A stretch of DNA of 64,000 nt from Pseudomonas sp. A-RE-19 (GTDB lineage: Bacteria; Pseudomonadota; Gammaproteobacteria; Pseudomonadales; Pseudomonadaceae), in the NCBI RefSeq assembly GCF_019956555.1, contig NZ_JAHBDQ010000021.1, forward strand, positions 1-64,000, in the 5' to 3' direction. Below, in pieces: positions 33,914 through 43,008 of the stretch; positions within the stretch are counted from its first letter, which is position 1, and each line of letters starts with the position of its first letter. The notes below the pieces were generated by a model. That model was not told the origin of the DNA. It saw nothing but the letters and a program-made list of their open reading frames with translations, and made no database searches. Both the position numbers and the translations under genes were made by a program.

Positions 33914-34929
33914 GCAGTCGCTCCGGCACGCAGACTGGCCAGCAATTCACCCAGCTCCGCCAGCTCAGGGCGACGGGCGACGACCGCCTCTATATAAGCA
34001 AAGAAGCGCGGCACATCGCCGAGGTAGCGTGGCTTGCCGTCGCGATGGCAGATACGGGCGAAGATGCCGATGACTTTCAGGTGCCGTTGCACGCCCATCA
34101 GGTCGCTGGCGCGCAGGAAGTCTTCGAAGTCTGGTTGCACCGGGATGTCGAGCGCGCCGGCTTGCTGCCAGTAATCAGCCAGCCAACCGCGCACGCGTTC
34201 TTCGGGCCAACTGAGGAACGCGTCCTTGAACAGGCAAGTCACGTCGTAGGTCACAGGGCCGTAAACCGCGTCCTGGAAATCCAGCACGCCGGGATTCGGC
34301 TCGCTGATCATCAGGTTGCGCGGCATGTAGTCGCGATGCACCAGCACTTTTGGCTGAGCCAGGGCGCTGTCGATCAGCAGGTCACTGACACGCTGCCAGA
34401 GCGCTTGCTGCGCCGAGTCGAACTCGATGCCCAACTCTCGCTTCACGTACCACTCGGGGAACAGTTCCAGCTCGCGACGCAGCAGCGCCACGTCATAACT
34501 CGGCAGAGGCGCCACCATCGGCAATTGCTGGAAAGCCAGCAGCGCTTGCAGGGCATCCTTGAACAAATCGTCGGCGTTTTCGCTGTCGATCACGTCCAGG
34601 TAAGTCTTGTTGCCCAGGTCATTGAGCAAAAGAAAACCACGCTCGAGGTCTTCGGCATAAATTTTCGGCACGTTTATTCCGGATTTCGCCAGCAGAAAAG
34701 CGATATCCACGAAGGGTTTGCAGTTTTCCTGGGGTGGCGGCGCGTCCATCACGACGAAACTTCTTCCTGCGCCTTCCCAGCGGAAATAGCGCCGAAAACT
34801 CGCGTCACTGCTGGCCGCGGTCAACGTGGCCGGGGGCACGGTGCCCCAACCTTGTTCTGCAAAGAGGATAGCCAACTGTTCATCGAGCCAAACTTTCAGG
34901 TGTTGCAAGCGTACATCTTGATCAGGCAT
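33910..34929 (-). CDS. amgK: N-acetylmuramate/N-acetylglucosamine kinase
   Basis: Phosphorylates MurNAc at the anomeric position for MurU. The 339-aa aminoglycoside-phosphotransferase-like protein has LVHRDYMPRNLMI with the catalytic Asp and VLDFQDAVYGP for magnesium. First gene of amgK-murU-djlA. AnmK (3203-4294) feeds the same recycling route. Confidence 0.94.
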   Translation of the reverse strand: MPDQDVRLQHLKVWLDEQLAILFAEQGWGTVPPATLTAASSDASFRRYFRWEGAGRSFVVMDAPPPQENCKPFVDIAFLLAKSGINVPKIYAEDLERGFLLLNDLGNKTYLDVIDSENADDLFKDALQALLAFQQLPMVAPLPSYDVALLRRELELFPEWYVKRELGIEFDSAQQALWQRVSDLLIDSALAQPKVLVHRDYMPRNLMISEPNPGVLDFQDAVYGPVTYDVTCLFKDAFLSWPEERVRGWLADYWQQAGALDIPVQPDFEDFLRASDLMGVQRHLKVIGIFARICHRDGKPRYLGDVPRFFAYIEAVVARRPELAELGELLASLRAGATA

Positions 34930-34942
34930 TGCAAGGGTCTCC

Positions 34943-34958
34943 GACGGCGCTAGCCGTC
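34943..34958. repeat. 16-bp perfect palindrome between amgK and lptD
   Basis: GACGGCGCTAGCCGTC, 14 bp upstream of the amgK start and about 100 bp before lptD. It could be an operator for amgK or a hairpin. A TATTAT hexamer (34974-34979) follows in the lptD direction without a good -35. Confidence 0.45.
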
Positions 34959-35059
34959 AAGCGGGTCATGCTTTATTATCCAGCATCTTTTTCAGACCAT
35001 CGAGAGGCGTGCGGCCCACACCGCGGGCAGATGGCACGCAGGAAGCCCGGACTAATAAG

Positions 35060-37873
35060 ATGGCATTGAAATCCCCCGCGTTTCGTAAAAAATTTCCGTT
35101 GTTGGTCACCGGCAGTCTGCTGGCCCTGCAACCCCTGGCCACGTCGTTCGTGGTCGCCGCGGAACAGTATGACTGCTCAGTCTCTGCTTCGGGTGCCTGG
35201 AACTGTGCGCCAAAGACGCCGGCAGCTGCATTGCCACCACGTCCCGTCCATGACGGCAGCGCAGTTTCCGCCACTGGCGAAACCCCGTCGGAGCCTGGCT
35301 CCAGCGAAGATACCGGCGCCAAGCCCGTGCTGGTTACCGAGGCCAAGGGCCGCGGCCTGAAGTCGCGTAGTGCAGACTACAGCCACCTCGACTGGGTTCC
35401 GCGCGAGAACCTCACTGCAGCGCAATTGGCCGAAACCGGTCCTTACTGCTCTGGTTCCTATATCGAACCGATTCGTCCTGGCATGAATGACAAGACGAAT
35501 AAAAGTGACGCTCCGACCTTCCTCGGCGCCAAAGCCTCTCGCTACAAGCAGGATGAGCAGGTCGCGACCCTGGCGGGTGACGTGGTCATGCGTCAAGGCA
35601 GCATGCAGGTCGAAGCTGACGAAGCGAACCTCTACCAGGCCGAGAGCCGTGGCGAACTGAGCGGCAATGTCCGTGTTCGCGACAACGGCGCACTGATCGT
35701 GGGCGACCACGCCGACGTGCAACTCGACACGGGTGAAGCCAAGGTCGACAACGCCGAATACGTGATGCACAAATCCCGTATCCGCGGTAACGCGCTGTAC
35801 GCCAAACGTGCCGAGAACGCGATCATCCGCCTCAAGGATGGTACGTACACCACGTGCGAACCGAACAGCAACGCCTGGCAGCTCAAGGGCAACAACATCA
35901 CCTTGAACCCGGCGACCGGTTTCGGTACCGCGACCAACGTGACGCTGCGGGTCAAGGACATTCCGGTTCTGTACACGCCGTACATCTATTTCCCGATCGA
36001 CGACCGTCGCCAGTCGGGCTTCCTGCCGCCGACCATCGGCACCGGCAGCGATACCGGCTTCATGCTGGTCACTCCGTACTACTTCAACCTGGCACCGAAC
36101 TACGATGCCACGTTGTACCCGCGCTACATGAGCAAGCACGGGCTGTTGATGGAAGGCGAGTTCCGCTACCTGACCAAATCCAGCGAAGGTCAGTTCGGCG
36201 CCGCGTACCTCAACGACGAAGACACCGATCGCAGTGGTCAGACCGACTACCAAAAAAATCGCTACATGTATAACTGGCAGCACAAGGGTGGTCTCGACTC
36301 GCGCGTCTTCACGCAGGTCGACTACACCAAGATCAGCGATCCGTATTACTTCCAGGATCTGCAGACCGATCAAATCGGGGTGAAAAGCGCCGATTACGTG
36401 AACCAGCAGGGTTCTGTCACCTATCGTGGCGACAGCTATACCGCTCGTGTGAATGCCCAGGCTTATCAGCTGGCAACCGTTTCGAACATTACGCCGTACG
36501 ATCGTTTGCCGCAGATCACCTTCAATGGACAGCTGCCTTATCATCCGGAAGGTCTGAATTTCGATTACGAGACCGAGGTCGTGCGGTTTGACCGTGATTT
36601 GAAGAACGGCAACTTCGTGAATGAAGACGGCACTGTCGCATCGCGCCTTGATAACAACGTGACCGGCCTGGCACGTGCCAACGGCGACCGCTTGAATCTC
36701 AAACCGGCTGTCAGCCTGCCGTTGAACTGGACCTATGGCTTCCTGAAGCCTTCGCTCAAGTATCAGTACACCCAGTACCAACTGGATCTGGATGGCACCG
36801 GAAAAAGCCAGATAGCGGCCCAGGATCAAGCCGCAGCTGCAGCCGGGACTGAAAACATCAATGGTCATTTCGGCAGCAACCAGAACCGTGGCGTGCCGAT
36901 CGCGAGCATCGACAGCGGCCTGTACTTCGATCGCAACACTCAATGGTTCGGCAAGAATTATCGCCAGACCCTCGAGCCGCGCCTGTTCTACCTCTATGTA
37001 CCTGAGGAAGACCAGAAGGATATTCCGGTATTCGACACCGGCGAATACACCTTCAATTACGCGTCGCTGTTCCGCGACAACCGCTTCTCCGGCTCCGACC
37101 GTGTCGGCGACGAGAACAAACTGTCGCTGGGCATCACCAACCGCTGGATCGAAGACAATGGCTTCGAACGTCAACGCATCAGCGTCGGCCAGGCTTTGTA
37201 TTTCAAGGACCGCGAAGTCCAGTTGCCAGGTATCGATGCGAAAACCCGCGCCGATGCTCAAGCCAACGTCTCGCCGTATGCACTGGAATACGAATACCGC
37301 TGGAACCGCGACTGGCGCACCACGGCCGACTACAACTGGGACCCGGACAGCCGCAGCCCTCGCTCGGGCAGCGCGATGTTCCACTACCAGCCTGAAGACA
37401 ACCCGAACAAGATCATCAACGCCGGTTATCGCTATCGCAATGACCAGGTCCGTTATGACCAGAACACCGGTCAATGGTCGGTGGGCGGCGGTGACTATGG
37501 CACCCCGGGCCAACCTGGCTACGTGAAGGACTACTACAAGATCAAGCAGCACGACTTCTCGGTGATGTGGCCGATCGTGCCGCAATGGAACGCCATCAGC
37601 CGCTGGCAGTATGACTACAACCGCAACCGTACTCTGGAAGCCTTCGGTGGTTTCGAATACGACAACTGCTGCTGGAAATTGCGCCTGATCAACCGTTACT
37701 GGGTTTCCTATGACGAATTCAGTCAGGAAGCTCCGCAAAACGAAAAAGGCGACCACGGCGTCTTCCTACAAATCGTTCTGAAAGGTCTCGGCGGCCTCAC
37801 CGGCGCCAAAGTAGAGAGCTTCCTCGACAAAGGCATCCAAGGTTATCGTGAACGTGAAGACCAAGCTTTCTGA
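35060..37873 (+). CDS. lptD: LPS-assembly protein LptD
   Basis: Outer-membrane translocon that, with LptE, inserts lipopolysaccharide into the outer leaflet. The 937-aa precursor has a signal peptide (cut near VVAAEQ at 35), an N-terminal Cys-containing segment, an OstA jelly-roll domain (about 145-260) and a large beta-barrel with the CC pair in DNCCWKL, matching the disulfide-forming Cys of E. coli LptD. It begins the lptD-surA-pdxA-rsmA-apaG-apaH-glpE gene run. The ATG at 35060 is favoured over an upstream frame in the leader. Confidence 0.95.
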   Translation: MALKSPAFRKKFPLLVTGSLLALQPLATSFVVAAEQYDCSVSASGAWNCAPKTPAAALPPRPVHDGSAVSATGETPSEPGSSEDTGAKPVLVTEAKGRGLKSRSADYSHLDWVPRENLTAAQLAETGPYCSGSYIEPIRPGMNDKTNKSDAPTFLGAKASRYKQDEQVATLAGDVVMRQGSMQVEADEANLYQAESRGELSGNVRVRDNGALIVGDHADVQLDTGEAKVDNAEYVMHKSRIRGNALYAKRAENAIIRLKDGTYTTCEPNSNAWQLKGNNITLNPATGFGTATNVTLRVKDIPVLYTPYIYFPIDDRRQSGFLPPTIGTGSDTGFMLVTPYYFNLAPNYDATLYPRYMSKHGLLMEGEFRYLTKSSEGQFGAAYLNDEDTDRSGQTDYQKNRYMYNWQHKGGLDSRVFTQVDYTKISDPYYFQDLQTDQIGVKSADYVNQQGSVTYRGDSYTARVNAQAYQLATVSNITPYDRLPQITFNGQLPYHPEGLNFDYETEVVRFDRDLKNGNFVNEDGTVASRLDNNVTGLARANGDRLNLKPAVSLPLNWTYGFLKPSLKYQYTQYQLDLDGTGKSQIAAQDQAAAAAGTENINGHFGSNQNRGVPIASIDSGLYFDRNTQWFGKNYRQTLEPRLFYLYVPEEDQKDIPVFDTGEYTFNYASLFRDNRFSGSDRVGDENKLSLGITNRWIEDNGFERQRISVGQALYFKDREVQLPGIDAKTRADAQANVSPYALEYEYRWNRDWRTTADYNWDPDSRSPRSGSAMFHYQPEDNPNKIINAGYRYRNDQVRYDQNTGQWSVGGGDYGTPGQPGYVKDYYKIKQHDFSVMWPIVPQWNAISRWQYDYNRNRTLEAFGGFEYDNCCWKLRLINRYWVSYDEFSQEAPQNEKGDHGVFLQIVLKGLGGLTGAKVESFLDKGIQGYREREDQAF

Positions 37874-39170
37874 TTGTCTGCGCCCGCTCATGCTGGGCGC
37901 GCTGTTCCTGGGTACCGCGGCCAACGCCGCGGTACAGTCCATCGATAAAGTGGTGGCCATTGTCGACAACGACGTGGTCATGCAAAGCCAACTGGACCAG
38001 CGTGTTCACGAAGTTCAGCAAACCATCGCCAAACGCGGTGCTGCCGTACCGCCTACGGGCGTACTGGATCAGCAGGTGCTCGAGCGCCTGATCGTCGAAA
38101 ACCTGCAATTGCAGATCGGCGAGCGTTCCGGCATTCGTATCACCGATGAAGAGCTGAACCAGGCTGTCGGCACCATTGCCCAGCGCAATAACATGTCGAT
38201 TGAACAATTCCGCGCCGCCCTGGCTCACGACGGTCTGTCTTATGACGACGCCCGTGACCAGATTCGTCGCGAAATGATCATCAGCCGTGTGCGTCAGCGT
38301 CGTGTGGCCGAACGCATCCAGGTGTCCGAGCAAGAAGTGAAGAACTTCCTGGCTTCCGACCTGGGCAAAATGCAGCTGTCCCAAGAATTCCGTCTGGCCA
38401 ACATCCTGATTCCTACGCCGGAAAGCGCCAACTCCGACGCGATTCAGAATGCAGCCAAGCAAGCGGACGCGGTTTACCAGCAGCTCAAGCAAGGCGCTGA
38501 CTTCGGTCAGTTGGCAATCGCCAAATCCGCCAGCGAAACCGCACTGGAAGGCGGCGACATGGGCTGGCGTAAAGCCGCTCAACTGCCACCTCCGTTCGAT
38601 CGCCTGCTGGGCACCATGGCCGTTGGCGATGTGACCCAGCCCATGCGCACTCCGGGGGGCTTCATCATCCTGAAGATCCTCGACAAGCGTGGCGGCGAGA
38701 GCCAGGTGCGTGATGAGGTGCATGTGCGTCACATCCTGGTCAAACCAAGCCCGATCCGCGACGAAGAAAAAACCAAAGCCCTGGCTCAATCGCTCTACTC
38801 CCGTATCGAAGCGGGCGAAGATTTCGGCGAGCTGGCAAAAAGCTTCTCGGAAGATCCGGGTTCCGCCCTCAACGGTGGCGATCTGAACTGGATCGATCCG
38901 AATGCACTGGTGCCTGAATTCCGCGAAGTGATGGCCAAGACCCCACAAGGTCAGCTGTCCAAGCCGTTCAAGACCCAATATGGCTGGCACGTTCTGGAAG
39001 TCCTTGGCCGTCGCGCCACCGACAGCACCACCCAGGCCCGTGAGCAGCAAGCGATGACCGTACTGCGTAACCGCAAATACGACGAAGAGCTGCAAACCTG
39101 GCTGCGTCAGATCCGTGACGAAGCGTACGTAGAAATCAAACTCCCTGGTGCAGACCAGGCAACGCAGTGA
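37848..39170 (+). CDS. surA: Periplasmic chaperone/peptidyl-prolyl isomerase SurA
   Basis: Escorts outer-membrane proteins, including LptD, through the periplasm. The 440-aa protein has a signal peptide (cut after ANAA), an N-terminal chaperone domain and two parvulin domains (about 180-280 and 290-390). It starts with GTG at 37848 or 37854, inside the last 26 bp of lptD, a sign of translational coupling. Confidence 0.94.
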   Translation: MNVKTKLSDCLRPLMLGALFLGTAANAAVQSIDKVVAIVDNDVVMQSQLDQRVHEVQQTIAKRGAAVPPTGVLDQQVLERLIVENLQLQIGERSGIRITDEELNQAVGTIAQRNNMSIEQFRAALAHDGLSYDDARDQIRREMIISRVRQRRVAERIQVSEQEVKNFLASDLGKMQLSQEFRLANILIPTPESANSDAIQNAAKQADAVYQQLKQGADFGQLAIAKSASETALEGGDMGWRKAAQLPPPFDRLLGTMAVGDVTQPMRTPGGFIILKILDKRGGESQVRDEVHVRHILVKPSPIRDEEKTKALAQSLYSRIEAGEDFGELAKSFSEDPGSALNGGDLNWIDPNALVPEFREVMAKTPQGQLSKPFKTQYGWHVLEVLGRRATDSTTQAREQQAMTVLRNRKYDEELQTWLRQIRDEAYVEIKLPGADQATQ

Positions 39171-40156
39171 AACCCAAGCGTTTCGCGTTGACCCCCGGCG
39201 AACCGGCCGGCATAGGTCCTGACCTGTGCCTGCTGCTCGCCTCGCAAGCCCAGCCACACCCCCTGATTGCCATTACCAGCCGCGACCTGCTCATCGAGCG
39301 GGCCGCGCAGCTGGGCGTGGTTGTCGATCTGTTGCCGGTAGCGCCGGACAACTGGCCGGACGTTCCTGCGCCGGCCAACAGCCTGTACGTCTGGGATACG
39401 CCACTCAACGCCAAGGTCATCGCCGGGCAACTGGACAAGGCCAATGCGGCTTTCGTTCTGGAAACCCTGACCCGTGCTGGCCAGGGCTGCCTGGACGGGC
39501 ACTTCGCCGGCATGATCACCGCCCCCGTACACAAGGGCGTGATCAATGAATCCGGGATCGCTTTTTCCGGGCACACGGAGTTTCTCGCTGACCTGACTCA
39601 TACCGCGCAAGTGGTGATGATGCTCGCGACCCGCGGTTTGCGCGTGGCGCTGGTCACCACTCACCTGCCCCTTCGCGAGATCGCCGATGCGATCACCCCG
39701 GAGCGCCTGGAACGAGTCACGCGAATTCTGCACACCGACCTGCAAGAAAAATTCGGCATCGCCCAGCCACGCATCCTGGTTTGCGGGCTGAACCCGCATG
39801 CCGGTGAAGGCGGCCACCTGGGCCATGAAGAAATCGACATTATCGAACCCACATTAGAGCGCCTGCGCGGCGAGGGCATGGACCTTCGTGGTCCCCTGCC
39901 CGCCGACACTCTGTTTACCCCCAAATATCTGGAGCACTGCGACGCGGTGCTGGCGATGTACCACGACCAGGGCCTGCCCGTGCTGAAGTACAAAGGCTTC
40001 GGCGCGGCAGTCAACGTGACCCTCGGCTTGCCGATCATCCGCACATCGGTCGACCACGGCACTGCCCTGGACCTGGCCGGCAGCGGAAAAATCGACACCG
40101 GCAGCCTGCAAGTCGCCCTGGAAACCGCCTACCAGATGGCCGAGACCCGTTTATGA
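39167..40156 (+). CDS. pdxA: 4-hydroxythreonine-4-phosphate dehydrogenase
   Basis: NAD-dependent step of pyridoxal phosphate synthesis. The 329-aa protein opens with LTPGEPAGIGPDL and has metal-site histidines in TAPVHKG, SGHTEFL and MYHDQGL. It starts with GTG overlapping the surA stop (GTGA). Confidence 0.95.
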   Translation: MKPKRFALTPGEPAGIGPDLCLLLASQAQPHPLIAITSRDLLIERAAQLGVVVDLLPVAPDNWPDVPAPANSLYVWDTPLNAKVIAGQLDKANAAFVLETLTRAGQGCLDGHFAGMITAPVHKGVINESGIAFSGHTEFLADLTHTAQVVMMLATRGLRVALVTTHLPLREIADAITPERLERVTRILHTDLQEKFGIAQPRILVCGLNPHAGEGGHLGHEEIDIIEPTLERLRGEGMDLRGPLPADTLFTPKYLEHCDAVLAMYHDQGLPVLKYKGFGAAVNVTLGLPIIRTSVDHGTALDLAGSGKIDTGSLQVALETAYQMAETRL

Positions 40157-40971
40157 CCGAGCATTACCAACACAAGGCGCGCAAACGCTTTGGCCAGAAC
40201 TTCCTGCACGATGCCGGCGTTATCGACCGCATCCTGCGCTCCATTCACGCTAAACCCGAAGACCGCCTGCTGGAAATCGGTCCGGGCCAGGGTGCATTGA
40301 CCCAAGGCCTGCTCAACAGCGGCGCCCAACTGGACGTGGTGGAGCTGGACAAGGACCTGATCCCGATCCTCAACCAGCAGTTCGCCGGCAAGAGCAATTT
40401 CAACCTGCATCAGGGCGACGCGCTGAAGTTCGACTTCAATAGTCTGAACGCTGCGCCGAACAGCCTGCGAGTCGTCGGCAACCTGCCGTACAACATCTCT
40501 ACGCCGCTGATCTTTCACCTGTTGCACAACGCCAACCTGATTCGCGACATGCACTTCATGCTGCAAAAGGAAGTGGTCGAGCGTCTGGCGGCCGGGCCTG
40601 GCGGCGGTGACTGGGGTCGCCTGTCGATCATGGTTCAGTACCACTGCCGGGTCGAGCATCTGTTCAACGTTGGCCCGGGGGCGTTCAATCCGCCGCCGAA
40701 AGTCGATTCGGCCATCGTGCGTCTGGTGCCTCACGCGGTACTCCCGCATCCAGCCAAAGATCACAAGCTGCTGGAGCGCGTCGTGCGCGAAGCCTTCAAC
40801 CAGCGCCGCAAGACCCTGCGCAACACGCTGAAACTGTTGCTGAGCAACGCCGAAATCGAAGCCGCCGGCGTCGATGGCAGCCTGCGCCCCGAGCAGCTCG
40901 ACCTGGCCGCCTTCGTGCGCCTGGCCGACAAGCTCAGCGAACAAGTCCTACAAAAGCCTGCCACCGACTGA
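40153..40971 (+). CDS. rsmA: 16S rRNA dimethyladenosine transferase (KsgA)
   Basis: Dimethylates two adjacent adenines near the 3' end of 16S rRNA during ribosome assembly. The 272-aa protein has RFGQNFL, SAM-binding LEIGPGQGALT and the catalytic NLPYNIS. It overlaps pdxA by 4 bp (ATGA). Confidence 0.96.
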   Translation: MTEHYQHKARKRFGQNFLHDAGVIDRILRSIHAKPEDRLLEIGPGQGALTQGLLNSGAQLDVVELDKDLIPILNQQFAGKSNFNLHQGDALKFDFNSLNAAPNSLRVVGNLPYNISTPLIFHLLHNANLIRDMHFMLQKEVVERLAAGPGGGDWGRLSIMVQYHCRVEHLFNVGPGAFNPPPKVDSAIVRLVPHAVLPHPAKDHKLLERVVREAFNQRRKTLRNTLKLLLSNAEIEAAGVDGSLRPEQLDLAAFVRLADKLSEQVLQKPATD

Positions 40972-41086
40972 CAGGCGATGAGCGCTATCGGGTAGGACGC
41001 CACTCTGGTCTACTACCCGATACTTGGCCTAGACTGAGATCCATCAGTTACGCCCCGCGTCCCGCTTCGTTTTTAAGGCCTTTTGC

Positions 41087-41467
41087 ATGTCCGATCCTCG
41101 TTATCAGGTCGACGTCAGCGTCGTCACCCGCTATCTGGCAGAACAATCGCAACCCGAGCACAATCGCTTTGCCTTCGCCTACACCATCACCGTGCAGAAC
41201 AATGGCGAGCTACCGGCCAAACTGCTTTCACGGCACTGGGTGATCACCGACGGCGACGGACATGTCGAGGAGGTTCGCGGCGCAGGCGTCGTCGGCCAGC
41301 AGCCGTTGATCGACGTGGGCAAGAGCCACACTTACAGCAGCGGCACCGTCATGACGTCCAAGGTCGGTACGATGCAGGGCACCTACCAGATGCTTGCCGA
41401 TGACGGTAAACACTTCGATGCCGTCATCGCTCCGTTTCGTCTGGCAGTACCCGGAGCCCTGCACTGA
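41087..41467 (+). CDS. apaG: ApaG protein
   Basis: Small cytoplasmic protein of the ApaG/DUF525 fold, 126 aa, with YTITVQNNGE, RHWVITDGDG and GVVGQQPLI typical of the family. Biochemical role unclear. It overlaps apaH by 1 bp. Confidence 0.93.
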   Translation: MSDPRYQVDVSVVTRYLAEQSQPEHNRFAFAYTITVQNNGELPAKLLSRHWVITDGDGHVEEVRGAGVVGQQPLIDVGKSHTYSSGTVMTSKVGTMQGTYQMLADDGKHFDAVIAPFRLAVPGALH

Positions 41468-42348
41468 TGGCGACGTATGCCGTTGGCGATTTGCAAGGTT
41501 GCCTTGAGCCGCTGCAATGCCTGCTCAAGCAGGTCGCTTTCGACCCGGCCCGCGACCGCTTATGGCTGGTGGGCGATCTGGTCAACCGGGGTCCACAGTC
41601 GCTGGAAACCTTGCGCTTCCTCTATAGCATCCGCGAATCGCTGATCTGCGTACTCGGCAACCATGACCTGCACTTGCTGGCCGTCGGGCAAAACATCGAA
41701 CGCCTGAAGAAGGCCGACACGCTGCGCGAGATTCTTGAAGCACCCGATTGCGGTGATCTGCTGGAGTGGGTTCGGCAACAAAAGCTCATGCATTACGACG
41801 AACAGCGCGATATCGCTCTGGTCCATGCCGGCATCCCGCCACAATGGTCGCTGCGTAAAGCCTTGAAGTGCGCCGCCGAAGTCGAAGAAGCCCTGCGTGA
41901 CGACAACCGCTTCGCCCCTTACCTGGACGGCATGTACGGCAACGAACCGGTGAAATGGAACAACGACCTCAAAGGCGCGGCCCGCCTGCGAGTGATCACC
42001 AACTATTTCACCCGGATGCGTTTCTGCACCAGCGACGGCAAACTCGATCTAAAAGGCAAGGAAGGCATCGACACCGCGCCACCGGGTTATGCGCCGTGGT
42101 TTACACACAAGGAGCGCAAGGCCAGAGGCCTGAAGATCATCTTCGGCCATTGGGCAGCGCTCGAAGGCCAGTGCAACGAGCCAGGCCTGTTTGCGCTCGA
42201 TACCGGTTGTGTCTGGGGCGGCGCCATGACCCTGATGAACGTCGACACCTTCGAGCAGCTGCAATGCAAATGCGACGCCCATGGCAACATTCGGCCGCCA
42301 GTCGCCACGCCCATTCCCGAACCAACGTCAGCCAGCGCCCCGCGCTAG
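41467..42348 (+). CDS. apaH: Bis(5'-nucleosyl)-tetraphosphatase, symmetrical
   Basis: Hydrolyses Ap4A to two ADP. The 293-aa metallophosphatase has GDLQGC, LVGDLVNRGP, LGNHDLHLL and later VHAG and GHWA motifs of the PPP family. Ap4A also caps RNA in bacteria, which this enzyme removes. Confidence 0.95.
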   Translation: MATYAVGDLQGCLEPLQCLLKQVAFDPARDRLWLVGDLVNRGPQSLETLRFLYSIRESLICVLGNHDLHLLAVGQNIERLKKADTLREILEAPDCGDLLEWVRQQKLMHYDEQRDIALVHAGIPPQWSLRKALKCAAEVEEALRDDNRFAPYLDGMYGNEPVKWNNDLKGAARLRVITNYFTRMRFCTSDGKLDLKGKEGIDTAPPGYAPWFTHKERKARGLKIIFGHWAALEGQCNEPGLFALDTGCVWGGAMTLMNVDTFEQLQCKCDAHGNIRPPVATPIPEPTSASAPR

Positions 42349-42381
42349 ACTGCGCTTTCAGCCGAGCCACAGGAGCCCGCC

Positions 42382-42711
42382 ATGAGCGAATTCAAACGTA
42401 TCCCCCCAGAACAGGCCCAGGCCCTGCGCGAACAAGGCGCGGTAGTGGTCGATGTCCGTGACCCGGCAACTTTTGCCGCGCTGCACATCGCCGGCTCGAA
42501 GCATCTGGACAACCATTCCCTGCACGCCTTCATCCAGGGCGCTGATCTGGACGCGCCAACCGTCGTGGTCTGCTATCACGGCAATTCCAGTCAGGGCGCG
42601 GCGGCCTATCTGATCAGTCAGGGCTTCTCCGACGTCTACAGCATGGACGGCGGTTTTGAGTTGTGGCGTACGACCTATCCTTCGGAAACGGCGCAAGGCA
42701 CTTCCGAATAA
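42382..42711 (+). CDS. glpE: Thiosulfate sulfurtransferase GlpE
   Basis: Single-domain rhodanese of 109 aa with the active-site loop CYHGNSS (C64) and VVDVRDP. Transfers sulfane sulfur to cyanide or thiols. Last gene of the lptD run; two hairpins follow. Confidence 0.93.
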   Translation: MSEFKRIPPEQAQALREQGAVVVDVRDPATFAALHIAGSKHLDNHSLHAFIQGADLDAPTVVVCYHGNSSQGAAAYLISQGFSDVYSMDGGFELWRTTYPSETAQGTSE

Positions 42712-42721
42712 TTTTTTTCAA

Positions 42722-42776
42722 AGCGCGCAAGGCCCGGCCCCCTTGGGCTTGCGCGCTGGCAGACGAACGGTCTGCC
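42722..42776 (+). terminator. Tandem hairpins after glpE
   Basis: First a 13-bp stem with one bulge (AGCGCGCAAG-CCC with GGGCTTGCGCGCT, 42722-42757), then a perfect GGCAGAC-GAACG-GTCTGCC hairpin (42758-42776). Neither is followed by a T-run; the T-run at 42712-42719 lies before the stem. Probably transcript end or 3' protection. Confidence 0.5.
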
Positions 42777-42818
42777 ACAACTAATTACTTATTGCGCCTT
42801 TACCTTCAAGATTCCGAA

Positions 42819-42829
42819 CTATCCTTAAG
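42819..42829 (+). promoter_or_regulatory. Sigma-S-type -10 element for yeaG
   Basis: CTATCCTTAAG closely fits the extended stationary-phase -10 (CTAyxCTTAAG). It lies 180 bp before yeaG, whose E. coli counterpart is RpoS-dependent. No clear -35, as expected for such promoters. Confidence 0.6.
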
Positions 42830-42854
42830 CGCAGGCCATCCAAAACAGGGGAGA

Positions 42855-42951
42855 GCCGGTACACCGGCGCGCGGGTCATCGGGAGTAGCTTTCAGGGTTG
42901 ATACCCTGGAGGTGTTCTGGGGGGTAAACAGCAACTGCATATTCAGTTGCT
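42855..42951 (+). promoter_or_regulatory. Structured leader of yeaG with three perfect hairpins
   Basis: Downstream of the candidate promoter: GCCGG-TACA-CCGGC (42855-42868), CAGGGT-TGAT-ACCCTG (42893-42908) and AGCAACTG-6 nt-CAGTTGCT (42930-42951), spaced regularly. The last ends 57 bp before the yeaG ATG. A role in mRNA stability or protein/sRNA binding is inferred. Confidence 0.5.
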
Positions 42952-43008
42952 TGCCAGCATCGACTGACTGATCCGGCGTCGGCTCCACGTATCGAGCGAG
43001 GTGACGTC

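Noticed and set aside
35177..37756. 859-codon open frame antisense to lptD
   Set aside because: It shadows a gene with clear signal peptide, domain and barrel; GC-rich codon bias keeps the opposite frame open, and its product shows no motif.
42712..42757. Intrinsic terminator of glpE with T-run
   Set aside because: The T-run precedes the stem, on the wrong side for rightward transcription, so only a hairpin is claimed.
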